Source: Prevotella aurantiaca JCM 15754 (GTDB lineage Bacteria > Bacteroidota > Bacteroidia > Bacteroidales > Bacteroidaceae). Taken from it: a stretch of DNA of 64,000 bases. The notes beneath the pieces were generated by a model. The model made no database searches. It was not told the DNA's origin and saw nothing but the letters and a program-made list of their open reading frames with translations. Made by a program: the position numbers and the translations under genes. Location: positions 1-64,000 of the forward strand of contig NZ_BAKF01000006.1 in assembly GCF_000614025.1 (NCBI RefSeq), read 5' to 3'. Positions 56,098 through 64,000 of the stretch are shown here, piece by piece; within the stretch, counting starts at the first letter, position 1, and every line of letters starts with the position of its first letter.

Positions 56098-56391
56098 TCA
56101 CTTCTTTTTTTTCTTTTTACTGAAAAAACTAAAAAGACTTGGTTTGCCATTAAGGCGTCTATAGAGCTTCCAGCCCAATATAGCAGCATCAACAATACTT
56201 ACACTTGAAGACATTAAGTTAGAAAGTTTCTTCGTTGGAGCAGACGATTTCTTAGGTTTATGGAAAACATTATTCCATAAAATAGAAATCTGTTTACTCT
56301 CTTTATTAATGTCGGTAAGCAATTGTGTCTTCCGTAAACGAATTTCGCTCAAACTTTTATATACGAGTTCATTTTCTGAATTACTATACAT
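56098..56391 (-). CDS. Small basic protein of unknown function
   Basis: 97 residues, ending in KKKKKK. A helical N-terminal half (YKSLSEIRLRKTQLLTDINK) resembles small proteins that often follow YtxH and holin-X-like genes in Bacteroidetes. Third gene of a tight operon (7 bases after the holin-X-like gene). No domain assigned. Confidence 0.65.
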   Translation of the reverse strand: MYSNSENELVYKSLSEIRLRKTQLLTDINKESKQISILWNNVFHKPKKSSAPTKKLSNLMSSSVSIVDAAILGWKLYRRLNGKPSLFSFFSKKKKKK

Positions 56392-56398
56392 AAGAAAC

Positions 56399-56752
56399 TT
56401 ATTTTGACATTAATAAACTTGCCAAGAACTTAACAAGTGGTCTTTCAATAAACCGATGGCGGAAGACAATAATTAAAATAAGAAGTAGTATATAACTTCC
56501 ACCAACAAGGAGGAAAGCATAAACTAATGAGCCTACTAATGTTTGTAACGCATAAGCAGCAGCGAACGAGAAGTAGATAAGTGCTAATGAAAACAAGCCC
56601 ACTATTGCGAAAAATATAGCGATAGCCGTGCATATGTGCACCACCTTTTCTATTACATCAAGCTTAATATATTCTGTTTGAAGCCCAATATAATGCCTCA
56701 GTCGCTCAATGAGCTGTGCAAGCGTTTCTACATTGTTATCGTTCGAGAACAT
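56399..56752 (-). CDS. Holin-X-like (PhageHolin_X) membrane protein
   Basis: 117 residues with two membrane helices (ICTAIAIFFAIVGLFSLALI and VYAFLLVGGSYILLLILIIV). An amphipathic N-terminus (NVETLAQLIERLRHYIGLQT) precedes them. This matches the putative superfamily III holin-X family common in Bacteroidetes and actinobacteria, usually a membrane-stress or general protein rather than a phage holin. No phage genes nearby. Middle gene of three. Confidence 0.8.
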   Translation of the reverse strand: MFSNDNNVETLAQLIERLRHYIGLQTEYIKLDVIEKVVHICTAIAIFFAIVGLFSLALIYFSFAAAYALQTLVGSLVYAFLLVGGSYILLLILIIVFRHRFIERPLVKFLASLLMSK

Positions 56753-56760
56753 AATATCGT

Positions 56761-56985
56761 TTAGAGAACGTCAGAAGCTGCGTCCTTAATATCTTCTACA
56801 AACTCTTCTGCTTCTTTGCGGCTAAGTTTAATATCGTGCTTCTTGCAGAAGTCATCTACAGCATCAGAAATTTTTGTACGTGTATCAGCACCTTTTTCTG
56901 GAGCCATTAATATACCTAATGCAGCACCAGCAATAGCACCTCCCAAAAAGCGCCAATATAACCTAAAGTTTTCATAATTTATCAA
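56761..56985 (-). CDS. YtxH-domain protein
   Basis: 74-residue protein with a glycine-rich membrane segment (FLGGAIAGAALGILMAPEKG) followed by a charged helix, the YtxH signature (G-x-x-x-A-x-x-x-x-P-x-x-G). Often stress-induced. First gene of the operon with the holin-X-like and basic proteins. Confidence 0.82.
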   Translation of the reverse strand: MINYENFRLYWRFLGGAIAGAALGILMAPEKGADTRTKISDAVDDFCKKHDIKLSRKEAEEFVEDIKDAASDVL

Positions 56986-57203
56986 TTTTATTTGTTAAAC
57001 ATAAATCTTATCAAACGCAAATATACCATTTTATTCTGAGTTATAATAATTATTGGCAGCTTTTTTGTGTTAATTTCTTTGTAAATTGTTTATTTAACAA
57101 ACTTTAGTTAGTATAATCTGTTTAGTTTGCAGCTAAATTCGTACTTTCGCACAATCGAATATTGAAATAAAGAGAATATTATCAAATAAAAACAGAAAAG
57201 AAT

Positions 57204-57704
57204 ATGAAGAAATTGATGATTTTTGGCGCAGCTATGTGTGTTGCGATGGCATTTACAGGTTGTAAATCAAGCGAGAGTGCATACAAAAAGGCATATGAAA
57301 AAGCTAAGGCACAAGAGCGCTCAGGCTATACAACCGACGAAACTGCAACTGGGTCATCAGATGTTCCTGTAGTTGCTCCAGTTGAAACACAAACTGTAAC
57401 TGATACACGTGTTGAAGACAACTATGACAATGTACCTGTTCGCCATGAAGAGGTTTCAGTTGTTGACGGAGCAGGCTTGAAGTCTTATAGTGTTGTTGTT
57501 GGGTCATTTGGTGTAAAAGCAAATGCTTACAATTTCCAACAAAGATTGAAGAATACAGGATACGATGCGCAGGTTGCTTTTAATAGTGGTAATAGCATGT
57601 ATCGTGTTGTGGCGTCTACATTTGATAGCAAAGCTTCCGCTGTTCAGAGCCGTAACCAATTACGTTCTCAGTATCCTGATGCGTGGTTACTTTATTCTAG
57701 ATAA
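57204..57704 (+). CDS. SPOR-domain lipoprotein
   Basis: 166 residues. Lipobox FTGC at about residue 20 (MAFTGCKSSES). A low-complexity linker (about 30-90) precedes a C-terminal SPOR domain: YSVVVGSFGVKANAYNFQQR ... YRVVASTFDSKASAVQSRNQ. SPOR domains bind septal denuded peptidoglycan, so a role at the cell wall or division site is likely. Its stop overlaps the ruvX start by one base (TAATG). Confidence 0.88.
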   Translation: MKKLMIFGAAMCVAMAFTGCKSSESAYKKAYEKAKAQERSGYTTDETATGSSDVPVVAPVETQTVTDTRVEDNYDNVPVRHEEVSVVDGAGLKSYSVVVGSFGVKANAYNFQQRLKNTGYDAQVAFNSGNSMYRVVASTFDSKASAVQSRNQLRSQYPDAWLLYSR

Positions 57705-58123
57705 TGAGCAGAATTTTATCTGTTGATTACGGAAAAATAAGAACAGGTTTAGCAGTTACCGACCCATTGCAAATTATTGCTAATGGATTGGTAACTGTTG
57801 CTACATCTAAACTATTTGATTTCCTTAAAGATTATATAGCAAAAGAGGAAGTTGAACGCATTGTGATTGGTCGTCCAGTGCAATTAAATGGACAACCAAG
57901 TGAAAATTTAGCAAGAGTAGGGCAATTTGTTAATCGTTGGAAAAAGGAAATTCCTCATATTCCAATTGAGTATTATGATGAACGTTTTACTTCTGTGCTT
58001 GCTCAACAAGCTATCTTAGCTAGCGGAGTGAAGAAAAAGACACGCAAAGAGGATAAAGGACTTGTAGATGAAATTTCTGCTACTATTATTTTGCAAGATT
58101 ATATGCGGTCCAAAAGATTTTAA
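57704..58123 (+). CDS. ruvX: Holliday junction resolvase-like RuvX/YqgF
   Basis: 139-residue RNase H-fold nuclease for 16S rRNA 5' maturation and possibly Holliday junctions. The acidic catalytic sites are seen in LSVDYGKIRTGLAVTDPLQI, VIGRPVQLNGQ, YYDERFTS and KGLVDEISATIILQ. Full length. It shares a TAATG junction with the SPOR gene, then def follows after 44 bases. Confidence 0.93.
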   Translation: MSRILSVDYGKIRTGLAVTDPLQIIANGLVTVATSKLFDFLKDYIAKEEVERIVIGRPVQLNGQPSENLARVGQFVNRWKKEIPHIPIEYYDERFTSVLAQQAILASGVKKKTRKEDKGLVDEISATIILQDYMRSKRF

Positions 58124-58167
58124 ACAGGTATTGAATTTACATACCTATTTATAATGATTAAGAAAAA

Positions 58168-58731
58168 ATGATATTACCAATATATACTTTAGGTCAACCA
58201 GTGCTTCGTAAAGTGGCTGAAGACATTCCGTTGGACTATCCTAACTTACAGCAGCTGATAGCTGACATGTTCGAAACTTGTACTGCCTGTGATGGTATCG
58301 GTTTAGCAGCTCCTCAGATTGGTAAGCCAATTCGTGTAGTTGTTATTGATTTAGATGTAATTTCAGAGCATTTTCCTGAATATAAAGGATTTCGTCGTGC
58401 ATTTATAAATGGACATATATTAGAATTTGATGATACAGAAACAGAAACCATTGAAGAAGGATGTTTGTCATTACCAGGAATACATGAAAATGTAACTCGT
58501 CCTACTCGAATTCATGTGAAGTATTTTGATGAAGAACTTAAAGAGCATGATGAGTGGATAGATGGATATTTGGCTCGGGTTATTCAACATGAATTTGATC
58601 ATATTGAAGGTAAAGTCTTTACTGATAGAATTTCATCTTTCCGCAAACAAATGATAAATAAGAAGATGAAAGCTTTGGTATCGGGTAGTTTTAATTGCCA
58701 CTATAAAGTGAAACCAGCTAACCGAAAATAA
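58168..58731 (+). CDS. def: Peptide deformylase
   Basis: 187-residue iron/zinc hydrolase removing the N-formyl group from nascent proteins. Motif 1 GIGLAAPQIG, motif 2 EEGCLSLPGI (Cys ligand), and motif 3 QHEFDHIEG (HExxH). All three intact. One base separates it from the TPR gene, so they are co-transcribed, with ruvX upstream. Confidence 0.97.
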   Translation: MILPIYTLGQPVLRKVAEDIPLDYPNLQQLIADMFETCTACDGIGLAAPQIGKPIRVVVIDLDVISEHFPEYKGFRRAFINGHILEFDDTETETIEEGCLSLPGIHENVTRPTRIHVKYFDEELKEHDEWIDGYLARVIQHEFDHIEGKVFTDRISSFRKQMINKKMKALVSGSFNCHYKVKPANRK

Positions 58732-58732
58732 G

Positions 58733-59392
58733 ATGTTTCGGAGCCTCGTAATATCCATATTGACTTTAATTACCTTGCCTTCCTTTGCTCAATACAACAT
58801 TAAAAAACTAATGGAGGAGGGAAGACATTCGATTGATAATGGATATTTCATTCTTTCTATTGAGATATTCCAACGAATTGTCGCTTTAAAACCAAACCTT
58901 TATGAAGCATGGTATTTAATGGCACTATCCAAATATCATCTTGAAGATTATAAAGGTGCTGATGATGACTGTCAAAAGGCATTACAACTACAGCCTTATA
59001 TTGCTGATATTTACGATCTTTATGGTATGGTTTGTATTCGTGAGGGAGATTATGATAATGCTTTTAAAGCCTATACAAAAGCTCTAGAAATTGATCAAAA
59101 TAATCAGGAATATTGTTTTAATAGAGCATATTGCTTGTATATGACAGACAGAAATAATGAGGCATTATCGTATTTGTTGCTTATAATTAAAAGGTGGCCA
59201 AAGTTTTCTGCTGCTCAAAAATTAATTGAAGAAGTTAAATCTGGACGTAAGCCTAAAGAAAAAAGTATCAGAAGTGCAAAGAACGATTCATGGAAACTAA
59301 ATTCATTGACTAATAGCTCTTTGTTAATGCAGAAAGTTGATAAAGCAAATACACATCAACAATCGAAGGCAATAAAGATGAAACTTAATTGA
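58733..59392 (+). CDS. Exported TPR protein
   Basis: 219 residues. Signal peptide (LVISILTLITLPSFAQ). Then TPR-type helical repeats: GYFILSIEIFQRIVALKPNL, YEAWYLMALSKYHLEDYKGA, YGMVCIREGDYDNAFKAYTK. Likely a periplasmic scaffold. It follows def by 1 base. No specific partner seen. Confidence 0.82.
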   Translation: MFRSLVISILTLITLPSFAQYNIKKLMEEGRHSIDNGYFILSIEIFQRIVALKPNLYEAWYLMALSKYHLEDYKGADDDCQKALQLQPYIADIYDLYGMVCIREGDYDNAFKAYTKALEIDQNNQEYCFNRAYCLYMTDRNNEALSYLLLIIKRWPKFSAAQKLIEEVKSGRKPKEKSIRSAKNDSWKLNSLTNSSLLMQKVDKANTHQQSKAIKMKLN

Positions 59393-59460
59393 TGGTTTCA
59401 ACTTTTATATTTATATTGGTTGTGTTTTATAATATAAAAATTAGATAAACTTGGAGAATA

Positions 59461-59493
59461 TTGGCTTATTCTCATAAGAAAGTTGTACCTTTG
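59461..59493 (+). promoter_or_regulatory. Promoter of thrS
   Basis: TTGG, 21 bases, TACCTTTG (59486-59493). The -7 part is a good match, the -33 less so. The leader to the ATG is about 27 bases; no T-box or leader peptide is visible. Confidence 0.6.
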
Positions 59494-59525
59494 TACCATA
59501 TTGATTTATAAAACTAATTTGTATT

Positions 59526-61475
59526 ATGGTTAAAATCACTTTTCCAGATGGTTCTGTTCGAGAATTTGAACAGGGAGTAACTGGGCTTCAAATAGCAGAG
59601 AGTATTTCACCGGCTCTTGCTCGCAATGTTGTATCTTGTGGGATTAATGGTGTAACAACTGAGTTAAATCGTCCTATTAATGAGGACGCAACGATAGTTT
59701 TTTATAAGTTTGAGGATGAAGAAGGAAAACACACATTTTGGCATTCATCTGCTCACTTACTTGCAGAAGCATTAAAAGAACTCTATCCAGGTATTCAGTT
59801 CGGTTTTGGTCCTGCAATTGAAAATGGATTTTTCTACGATGTGCAAACAGCTAATGGGCAAGTTATTTCAGAAACAGACTTTCCTAAAATTGAGCAGAAG
59901 ATGCTTGAATTAGCAAAAAAAGATTCTAAAATTATTCGTAGAGAAGTAGCAAAGGCTGATGCCGTTAAGGAATTTACTGCTGATGGACAGGAATATAAAG
60001 TTGAACATATAGTTGAAGATCTTGAGGATGGTACAATTTCAACTTATTCACAAGGTAATTTTACAGATCTTTGTCGTGGTCCGCATCTTATGTCTACAGG
60101 AGCAATTAAAGCAGTTAAACTAACAAGTGTTGCTGGAGCATTTTGGCGTGGCGATGCAAAGAGTGATCAGCTAACACGAATTTATGGTATAACTTTCCCC
60201 AAAAAGAAGATGCTTGACGAGTATCTTGTAATGTTGGAAGAGGCAAAGAAGCGTGACCATCGCAAAATTGGTAAAGAGATGGAACTCTTTATGTTCTCAG
60301 ATCGTGTTGGTAAGGGACTTCCTATTTGGTTACCTAAAGGTACACAACTTCGTCTCCGTTTACAAGAAGTACTACGTAAATTACAACGTCCGTACAATTA
60401 CCAAGAAGTTATTACACCTGGAATTGGTGGTAAAAATCTTTATGTAACATCAGGACACTATGCTCATTATGGTAAAGATGCATTCCAGCCAATCCAAACA
60501 CCCGAAGAAGGTGAGGAATATATGCTCAAGCCTATGAACTGTCCTCACCATTGTGAAGTATTTGCATATAAACCCCGTTCTTATAAGGATCTTCCTCTGC
60601 GTATTGCCGAATTTGGAACTGTATTCCGTTATGAAAAAAGTGGAGAATTACACGGTTTGACTCGTGTTCGTACTTTTACTCAAGATGATGCTCACCTTTT
60701 TGTACGTCCTGAACAAGTAAAGAAAGAGTTTGAAGATGTTATTGATATTATCTTAAAAGTATTCGTAACATTTGGTTTTAAAAACTATGAAGCACAGATT
60801 TCGCTTCGTGATCCAGCTGACAAAGAAAAATACATAGGTTCTGACGATGTTTGGGAAGAAAGCGAACGTGCCATTAAGGAGGCTTGTACAGAAAAAGGAC
60901 TGAATGCGAGAGTGGAAATTGGAGAAGCCGCATTCTATGGTCCTAAACTTGACTTTATGGTGAAAGATGCCATTGGTCGTCGTTGGCAGTTAGGTACAAT
61001 CCAAGTTGATTATAATTTGCCTAACCGATTTAAATTGGAATATACAGCAGAGGACAACACAAAACAGACTCCTGTTATGATTCATCGTGCTCCATTTGGT
61101 TCTTTGGAGCGCTTTACTGCTGTACTTATTGAACATACAGCAGGGCACTTCCCGTTGTGGTTGACACCAGACCAAGTTGCTATTCTTCCTATTTCAGAGA
61201 AATACAACGAATATGCACAAGAATTACGACAATTCTTTGATGCGCATGACGTACGAGCTTTGGTAGATGATCGCAATGAAAAGATAGGACGCAAGATTCG
61301 TGATAACGAATTAAAGCGTATTCCTTACATGGTTATTGTTGGTGAAAAAGAAATGGCAGATGGCTTAGTTTCTATGCGCCAGCAAGGTGGTGGCGATCAA
61401 GCAACTATGAGTAAAGAGGAATTTGTACAGCGTATTCTAAATGAAGTAGCTGAACAGATGAAGAACTTAGACTAA
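59526..61475 (+). CDS. thrS: Threonyl-tRNA synthetase
   Basis: 649-residue class II synthetase. N-terminal TGS domain ([20 protein letters not shown]), editing domain with [11 protein letters not shown] (H-x-x-x-H), catalytic core with [10 protein letters not shown] (zinc Cys), motif 2 [20 protein letters not shown], motif 3 near [11 protein letters not shown], then the C-terminal anticodon domain. Full length, single-gene unit with promoter and terminator. Confidence 0.98.
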   Translation: MVKITFPDGSVREFEQGVTGLQIAESISPALARNVVSCGINGVTTELNRPINEDATIVFYKFEDEEGKHTFWHSSAHLLAEALKELYPGIQFGFGPAIENGFFYDVQTANGQVISETDFPKIEQKMLELAKKDSKIIRREVAKADAVKEFTADGQEYKVEHIVEDLEDGTISTYSQGNFTDLCRGPHLMSTGAIKAVKLTSVAGAFWRGDAKSDQLTRIYGITFPKKKMLDEYLVMLEEAKKRDHRKIGKEMELFMFSDRVGKGLPIWLPKGTQLRLRLQEVLRKLQRPYNYQEVITPGIGGKNLYVTSGHYAHYGKDAFQPIQTPEEGEEYMLKPMNCPHHCEVFAYKPRSYKDLPLRIAEFGTVFRYEKSGELHGLTRVRTFTQDDAHLFVRPEQVKKEFEDVIDIILKVFVTFGFKNYEAQISLRDPADKEKYIGSDDVWEESERAIKEACTEKGLNARVEIGEAAFYGPKLDFMVKDAIGRRWQLGTIQVDYNLPNRFKLEYTAEDNTKQTPVMIHRAPFGSLERFTAVLIEHTAGHFPLWLTPDQVAILPISEKYNEYAQELRQFFDAHDVRALVDDRNEKIGRKIRDNELKRIPYMVIVGEKEMADGLVSMRQQGGGDQATMSKEEFVQRILNEVAEQMKNLD

Positions 61476-61525
61476 CCTTTTCCCCAATATAAAATAGGTG
61501 TAAAAGGATTAGACTTATAAATATT

Positions 61526-61599
61526 AATCGAGATACAAACCCTAAAAGATTTTATTGAGCAATCGATATAGTTTTGAAGAGTTAGTATCTCGATTTTTT
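61526..61599 (+). terminator. Terminator of thrS with a long loop
   Basis: 11-bp perfect stem AATCGAGATAC/GTATCTCGATT separated by 48 bases, followed by a T-run. The large loop is unusual for a simple terminator. Confidence 0.7.
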
Positions 61600-61742
61600 C
61601 ATTTAGTTTATTAGGCATTAATATCCTTAAAAAAATTATCACATATAATCATTAAAAATTAACTTTGAATAAGCTTAAATACGCTCTTTTTTCTATTTTT
61701 TACGTATAATTTTGTATATAATAGAAAAAAGGTTGGTTAAAA

Positions 61743-61774
61743 ATTGACTTTGCAAAAAAAAATATTTAAATTTG
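61743..61774 (+). promoter_or_regulatory. Promoter of the AraC-type regulator
   Basis: ATTG, 20 bases, TAAATTTG (61767-61774). Because this -7 box overlaps an upstream TTG start candidate (61772), the true start must be downstream, at ATG 61817. Confidence 0.6.
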
Positions 61775-61816
61775 CAAAAGAAACAGCTTAACAGTAACTT
61801 ATCTAAATTAGCTATT

Positions 61817-62266
61817 ATGGGAAAGTATAATATAACAGGAAAAAAGGAAAAAGCAGCCACGTATCGTGGTCTTGTAAGTCCAAAATTAATGGAAGAGTTA
61901 AAAGACCAAATCCTAAATATAATACTCTTTCAACAGAGATATCGGGATAAGGATTATTCCGCAAAACAACTTGCGGAGGACTTGGAAACCAACACAAGAT
62001 ACATCTCTGCAGTTGTGAATGTAAAGTTCAATATGAACTATACTTCATTTGTAAATAAATTCAGAATAGAAGAGGCTATGGCTATTCTTTCATCAAAGAA
62101 GTATAAAGACTTGAATATGGAAGATATAAGCACTATGGTAGGCTTTGCAAATCGTCAATCATTTTATGCTTCTTTCTATCGTATTAATGGAATGACTCCT
62201 CGTGAATTTAAACTAAATGCTTTGCGTCCACTAAGTAAAGAAACTGTAGATGTTGAAGCGAAGTAG
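61817..62266 (+). CDS. AraC-type helix-turn-helix regulator
   Basis: About 149 residues from the ATG giving MGKYNITGKKEK. The C-terminal ~100 residues are an AraC/XylS DNA-binding domain with two helix-turn-helix motifs: YSAKQLAEDLETNTRYISAV, FRIEEAMAILSSKKYKDLNM, ISTMVGFANRQSFYASFYRI and GMTPREFK. No ligand domain. It lies 26 bases before the dipeptidyl peptidase III gene. Targets unknown. Confidence 0.87.
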   Translation: MGKYNITGKKEKAATYRGLVSPKLMEELKDQILNIILFQQRYRDKDYSAKQLAEDLETNTRYISAVVNVKFNMNYTSFVNKFRIEEAMAILSSKKYKDLNMEDISTMVGFANRQSFYASFYRINGMTPREFKLNALRPLSKETVDVEAK

Positions 62267-62292
62267 GGGAGTTAGTAAATAATGTTATAAAA

Positions 62293-64000
62293 ATGGATGA
62301 AGATTCTTTTAGTTATTCGTCGGAACGATTTGACGATATACAAATGCTACGCTATCGTTTAGATGGATTTAAGGACCTCACGTTAAAACAAAAACTATAT
62401 ATTTATTGTCTTGCACAAGCTACATTGTGGGGACGAGATATAACTTTCCATCAGTTTGGTCAGTATAACTTGAAAATTAGAAAAGCCTTAGAGTGTATTG
62501 TTAAAGAAAGGTATAAAGATGATAACGATGACTTTAAAGCTTTAGAGTTGTATCTAAAAAAAGTTTGGTTTGCAAATGGTATTCATCATCATTATGCAAT
62601 GGATAAATTTACACCAACTTTTTCTCGCAATTATTTTATAGAAGCACTAAATAATGTTGGTAAAACTAAACTAGGTCTTTCTACTAAAGAATCTCTTTCT
62701 GAATTCATTAATACATTAAGCGAAGTAATATTCAATCCGGACTGCATGCCAAAAAGAGTAAACAAGGCAGAAGGAACTGATGTTATATTAACTTCGGCAA
62801 ACAATTATTACGAAGGTGTTAGCCAGAAAGAAGTAGAATACTACTATTCTGAACAAAAAAATAAAGCAATTGATAAACGTTTATCATTTGGATTAAATTC
62901 CACATTAGTAAAGCATGGAGACTTTATTGAAGAAATTGTTTGGAAGCTTAATGGACGTTATGGAAAAACTATAGAGCAGATTATTCATTGGTTGGAAAAA
63001 GCTATTGATTACTGTGAAAATGACGATCAAAAAGAAATAATCCGATTACTCATTACATATTATACATCAGGAGAACTTTCAGATTTTGATAAGTACTCTA
63101 TTAAATGGGTAACTGAATGTAATGGTCAAGTAGATTTTATTAATGGATTTATAGAAGTTTATGGTGATGCACTAGGTTTAAAAGGTTCGTGGGAAGGCAT
63201 AGTACATTACAAAAACTTAGAGGCGACAAAGCGAACACAAACAATTTCAACTAATGCTCAATGGTTTGAGGACCATTCTCCTATAGATAAAGAATTTAAA
63301 AAAGAAGTGGTGAAAGGAGTTACTGCAAATGTTGTTTGTGCTGCAATGCTTGGTGGAGATGAATACCCAGCATCTGCAATAGGTATAAATTTGCCTAATG
63401 CAGATTGGATAAGAGCTGAATATGGTTCAAAAAGTGTTACCATTTCTAATCTTACTCATGCTTACGATATGGCTGCGAAAGGAAATGGTTTTTTAGAAGA
63501 ATTTGTTATTGATAATCAAACTCGAGCGTTAATAAAAACCTTTGGTAATTTAACTGACGAATTACATACGGATTTGCATGAATGCTTAGGACATGGTAGT
63601 GGAAAACTACTTCCAGGAATAGATCCAGACTCACTTAAAAACTATGGTAATACCATAGAAGAAGCACGAGCAGACTTATTTGGGCTTTATTATATAGCTG
63701 ATGAAAAGCTTTTAGAGTTAGGATTGTTAAATTCTAAAGAAGCATTTAAGGCACAATACTATTCTTACATTATGAATGGTTTGATGACACAATTAGCCCG
63801 CATCAAACCTGATAAACAAATAGAAGAATCGCACATGCAGAATCGTGCTTTAATATCATGGTGGGCATTCGAATTAGGTAAAGAGCAAAATGTAATAGAG
63901 TTTATCAAACAAACTGATAGTATCACGAATGAACTTAAAACCTTTATTCGCATCAATGACTATACTTTGTTACGCCAAATTTTTGCTCAACAGCTTTCAG
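62293..64000 (+). CDS. Dipeptidyl peptidase III (family M49), partial at the window end
   Basis: 569 codons from ATG 62293, running off the right edge without a stop. Zinc metallopeptidase that removes dipeptides from N-termini. The HExxxH-type zinc motif HECLGH (in LHTDLHECLGHGSGKLLPG) and the EARADLFGLYY (third ligand glutamate) place it in family M49. No signal peptide is seen, so it is probably cytoplasmic (some Bacteroidetes DPP IIIs are exported). Full family members have about 650-700 residues, so perhaps 100 remain beyond the window. Confidence 0.92.
   Translation, partial: MDEDSFSYSSERFDDIQMLRYRLDGFKDLTLKQKLYIYCLAQATLWGRDITFHQFGQYNLKIRKALECIVKERYKDDNDDFKALELYLKKVWFANGIHHHYAMDKFTPTFSRNYFIEALNNVGKTKLGLSTKESLSEFINTLSEVIFNPDCMPKRVNKAEGTDVILTSANNYYEGVSQKEVEYYYSEQKNKAIDKRLSFGLNSTLVKHGDFIEEIVWKLNGRYGKTIEQIIHWLEKAIDYCENDDQKEIIRLLITYYTSGELSDFDKYSIKWVTECNGQVDFINGFIEVYGDALGLKGSWEGIVHYKNLEATKRTQTISTNAQWFEDHSPIDKEFKKEVVKGVTANVVCAAMLGGDEYPASAIGINLPNADWIRAEYGSKSVTISNLTHAYDMAAKGNGFLEEFVIDNQTRALIKTFGNLTDELHTDLHECLGHGSGKLLPGIDPDSLKNYGNTIEEARADLFGLYYIADEKLLELGLLNSKEAFKAQYYSYIMNGLMTQLARIKPDKQIEESHMQNRALISWWAFELGKEQNVIEFIKQTDSITNELKTFIRINDYTLLRQIFAQQLS

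Noticed and set aside
56399..56752. Holin-like gene as sign of a prophage
   Set aside because: The family is widespread as a chromosomal membrane protein, and no other phage genes are nearby.
61772..62266. AraC-type regulator starting at TTG 61772
   Set aside because: That codon lies inside a good TAAATTTG promoter element; ATG 61817 is the better start.
1..64000. tRNA or rRNA genes
   Set aside because: I looked through the intergenic regions and found no cloverleaf with CCA-proximal features or rRNA sequence; a tRNAscan run would settle this.

Overview
The window is a stretch of chromosome from a Bacteroidales bacterium, most likely Prevotella in the broad sense. DNA is AT-rich. Promoters follow the Bacteroidetes pattern (TTTG, about 20 bases, TAnnTTTG), with textbook copies before topB, ppdK, the DUF2141 gene and the ThiE-like gene. 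Secreted proteins end in short type IX secretion (T9SS)-like sorting motifs. A PorE-like T9SS protein, an HU-related protein, NspC and a hybrid two-component relic fit the same group.

Layout: 0-5.4 kb is housekeeping (valS; mazG, a lipoprotein and rnz as an operon). 5.4-11.3 kb is a degraded accessory patch: two secreted paralogues, the 3' remnant of a third, a broken C-terminal part of a hybrid two-component regulator, an N-terminally truncated ISL3-type transposase and an orphan protein. 11.7-13.7 kb is a secreted GH16 glycosidase. 13.8-30.5 kb is a polysaccharide/glycan locus read on the minus strand (fcl, Wzx-like flippase, several glycosyltransferases, EpsG-like polymerase, acyltransferase, PglC-like initiating sugar transferase, GNAT and DegT-type enzymes). 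31-38.7 kb holds a DnaJ protein, nspC, a ThiE-like protein, prs and an outer-membrane receptor cluster with its small regulator. 38.7-46.9 kb holds a P-loop protein, an HU-like protein, and folA, thyA, an RsmF-like methyltransferase, porE and topB. 47.3-52.1 kb encodes two large secreted proteins. 52.5-64 kb has ppdK, a small envelope-stress-type operon, a SPOR protein, ruvX, def, a TPR protein, thrS, an AraC-type regulator and the first 569 codons of a dipeptidyl peptidase III.

Two signals stand out beyond ordinary genes. (1) Five intergenic regions carry short palindromes repeated every 21-22 bp (two helical turns). Four use a TAATTA core and one uses TGACGTCA. (2) Both secreted paralogues have a 5' leader that can fold into the same compact pseudoknot over the ribosome-binding region; two of its three helices covary between the copies.

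Six genes, including prs, each appear to lack a single base. Because prs is normally essential, sequence error is a serious possibility and these should not be read as biological inactivation without checking reads.
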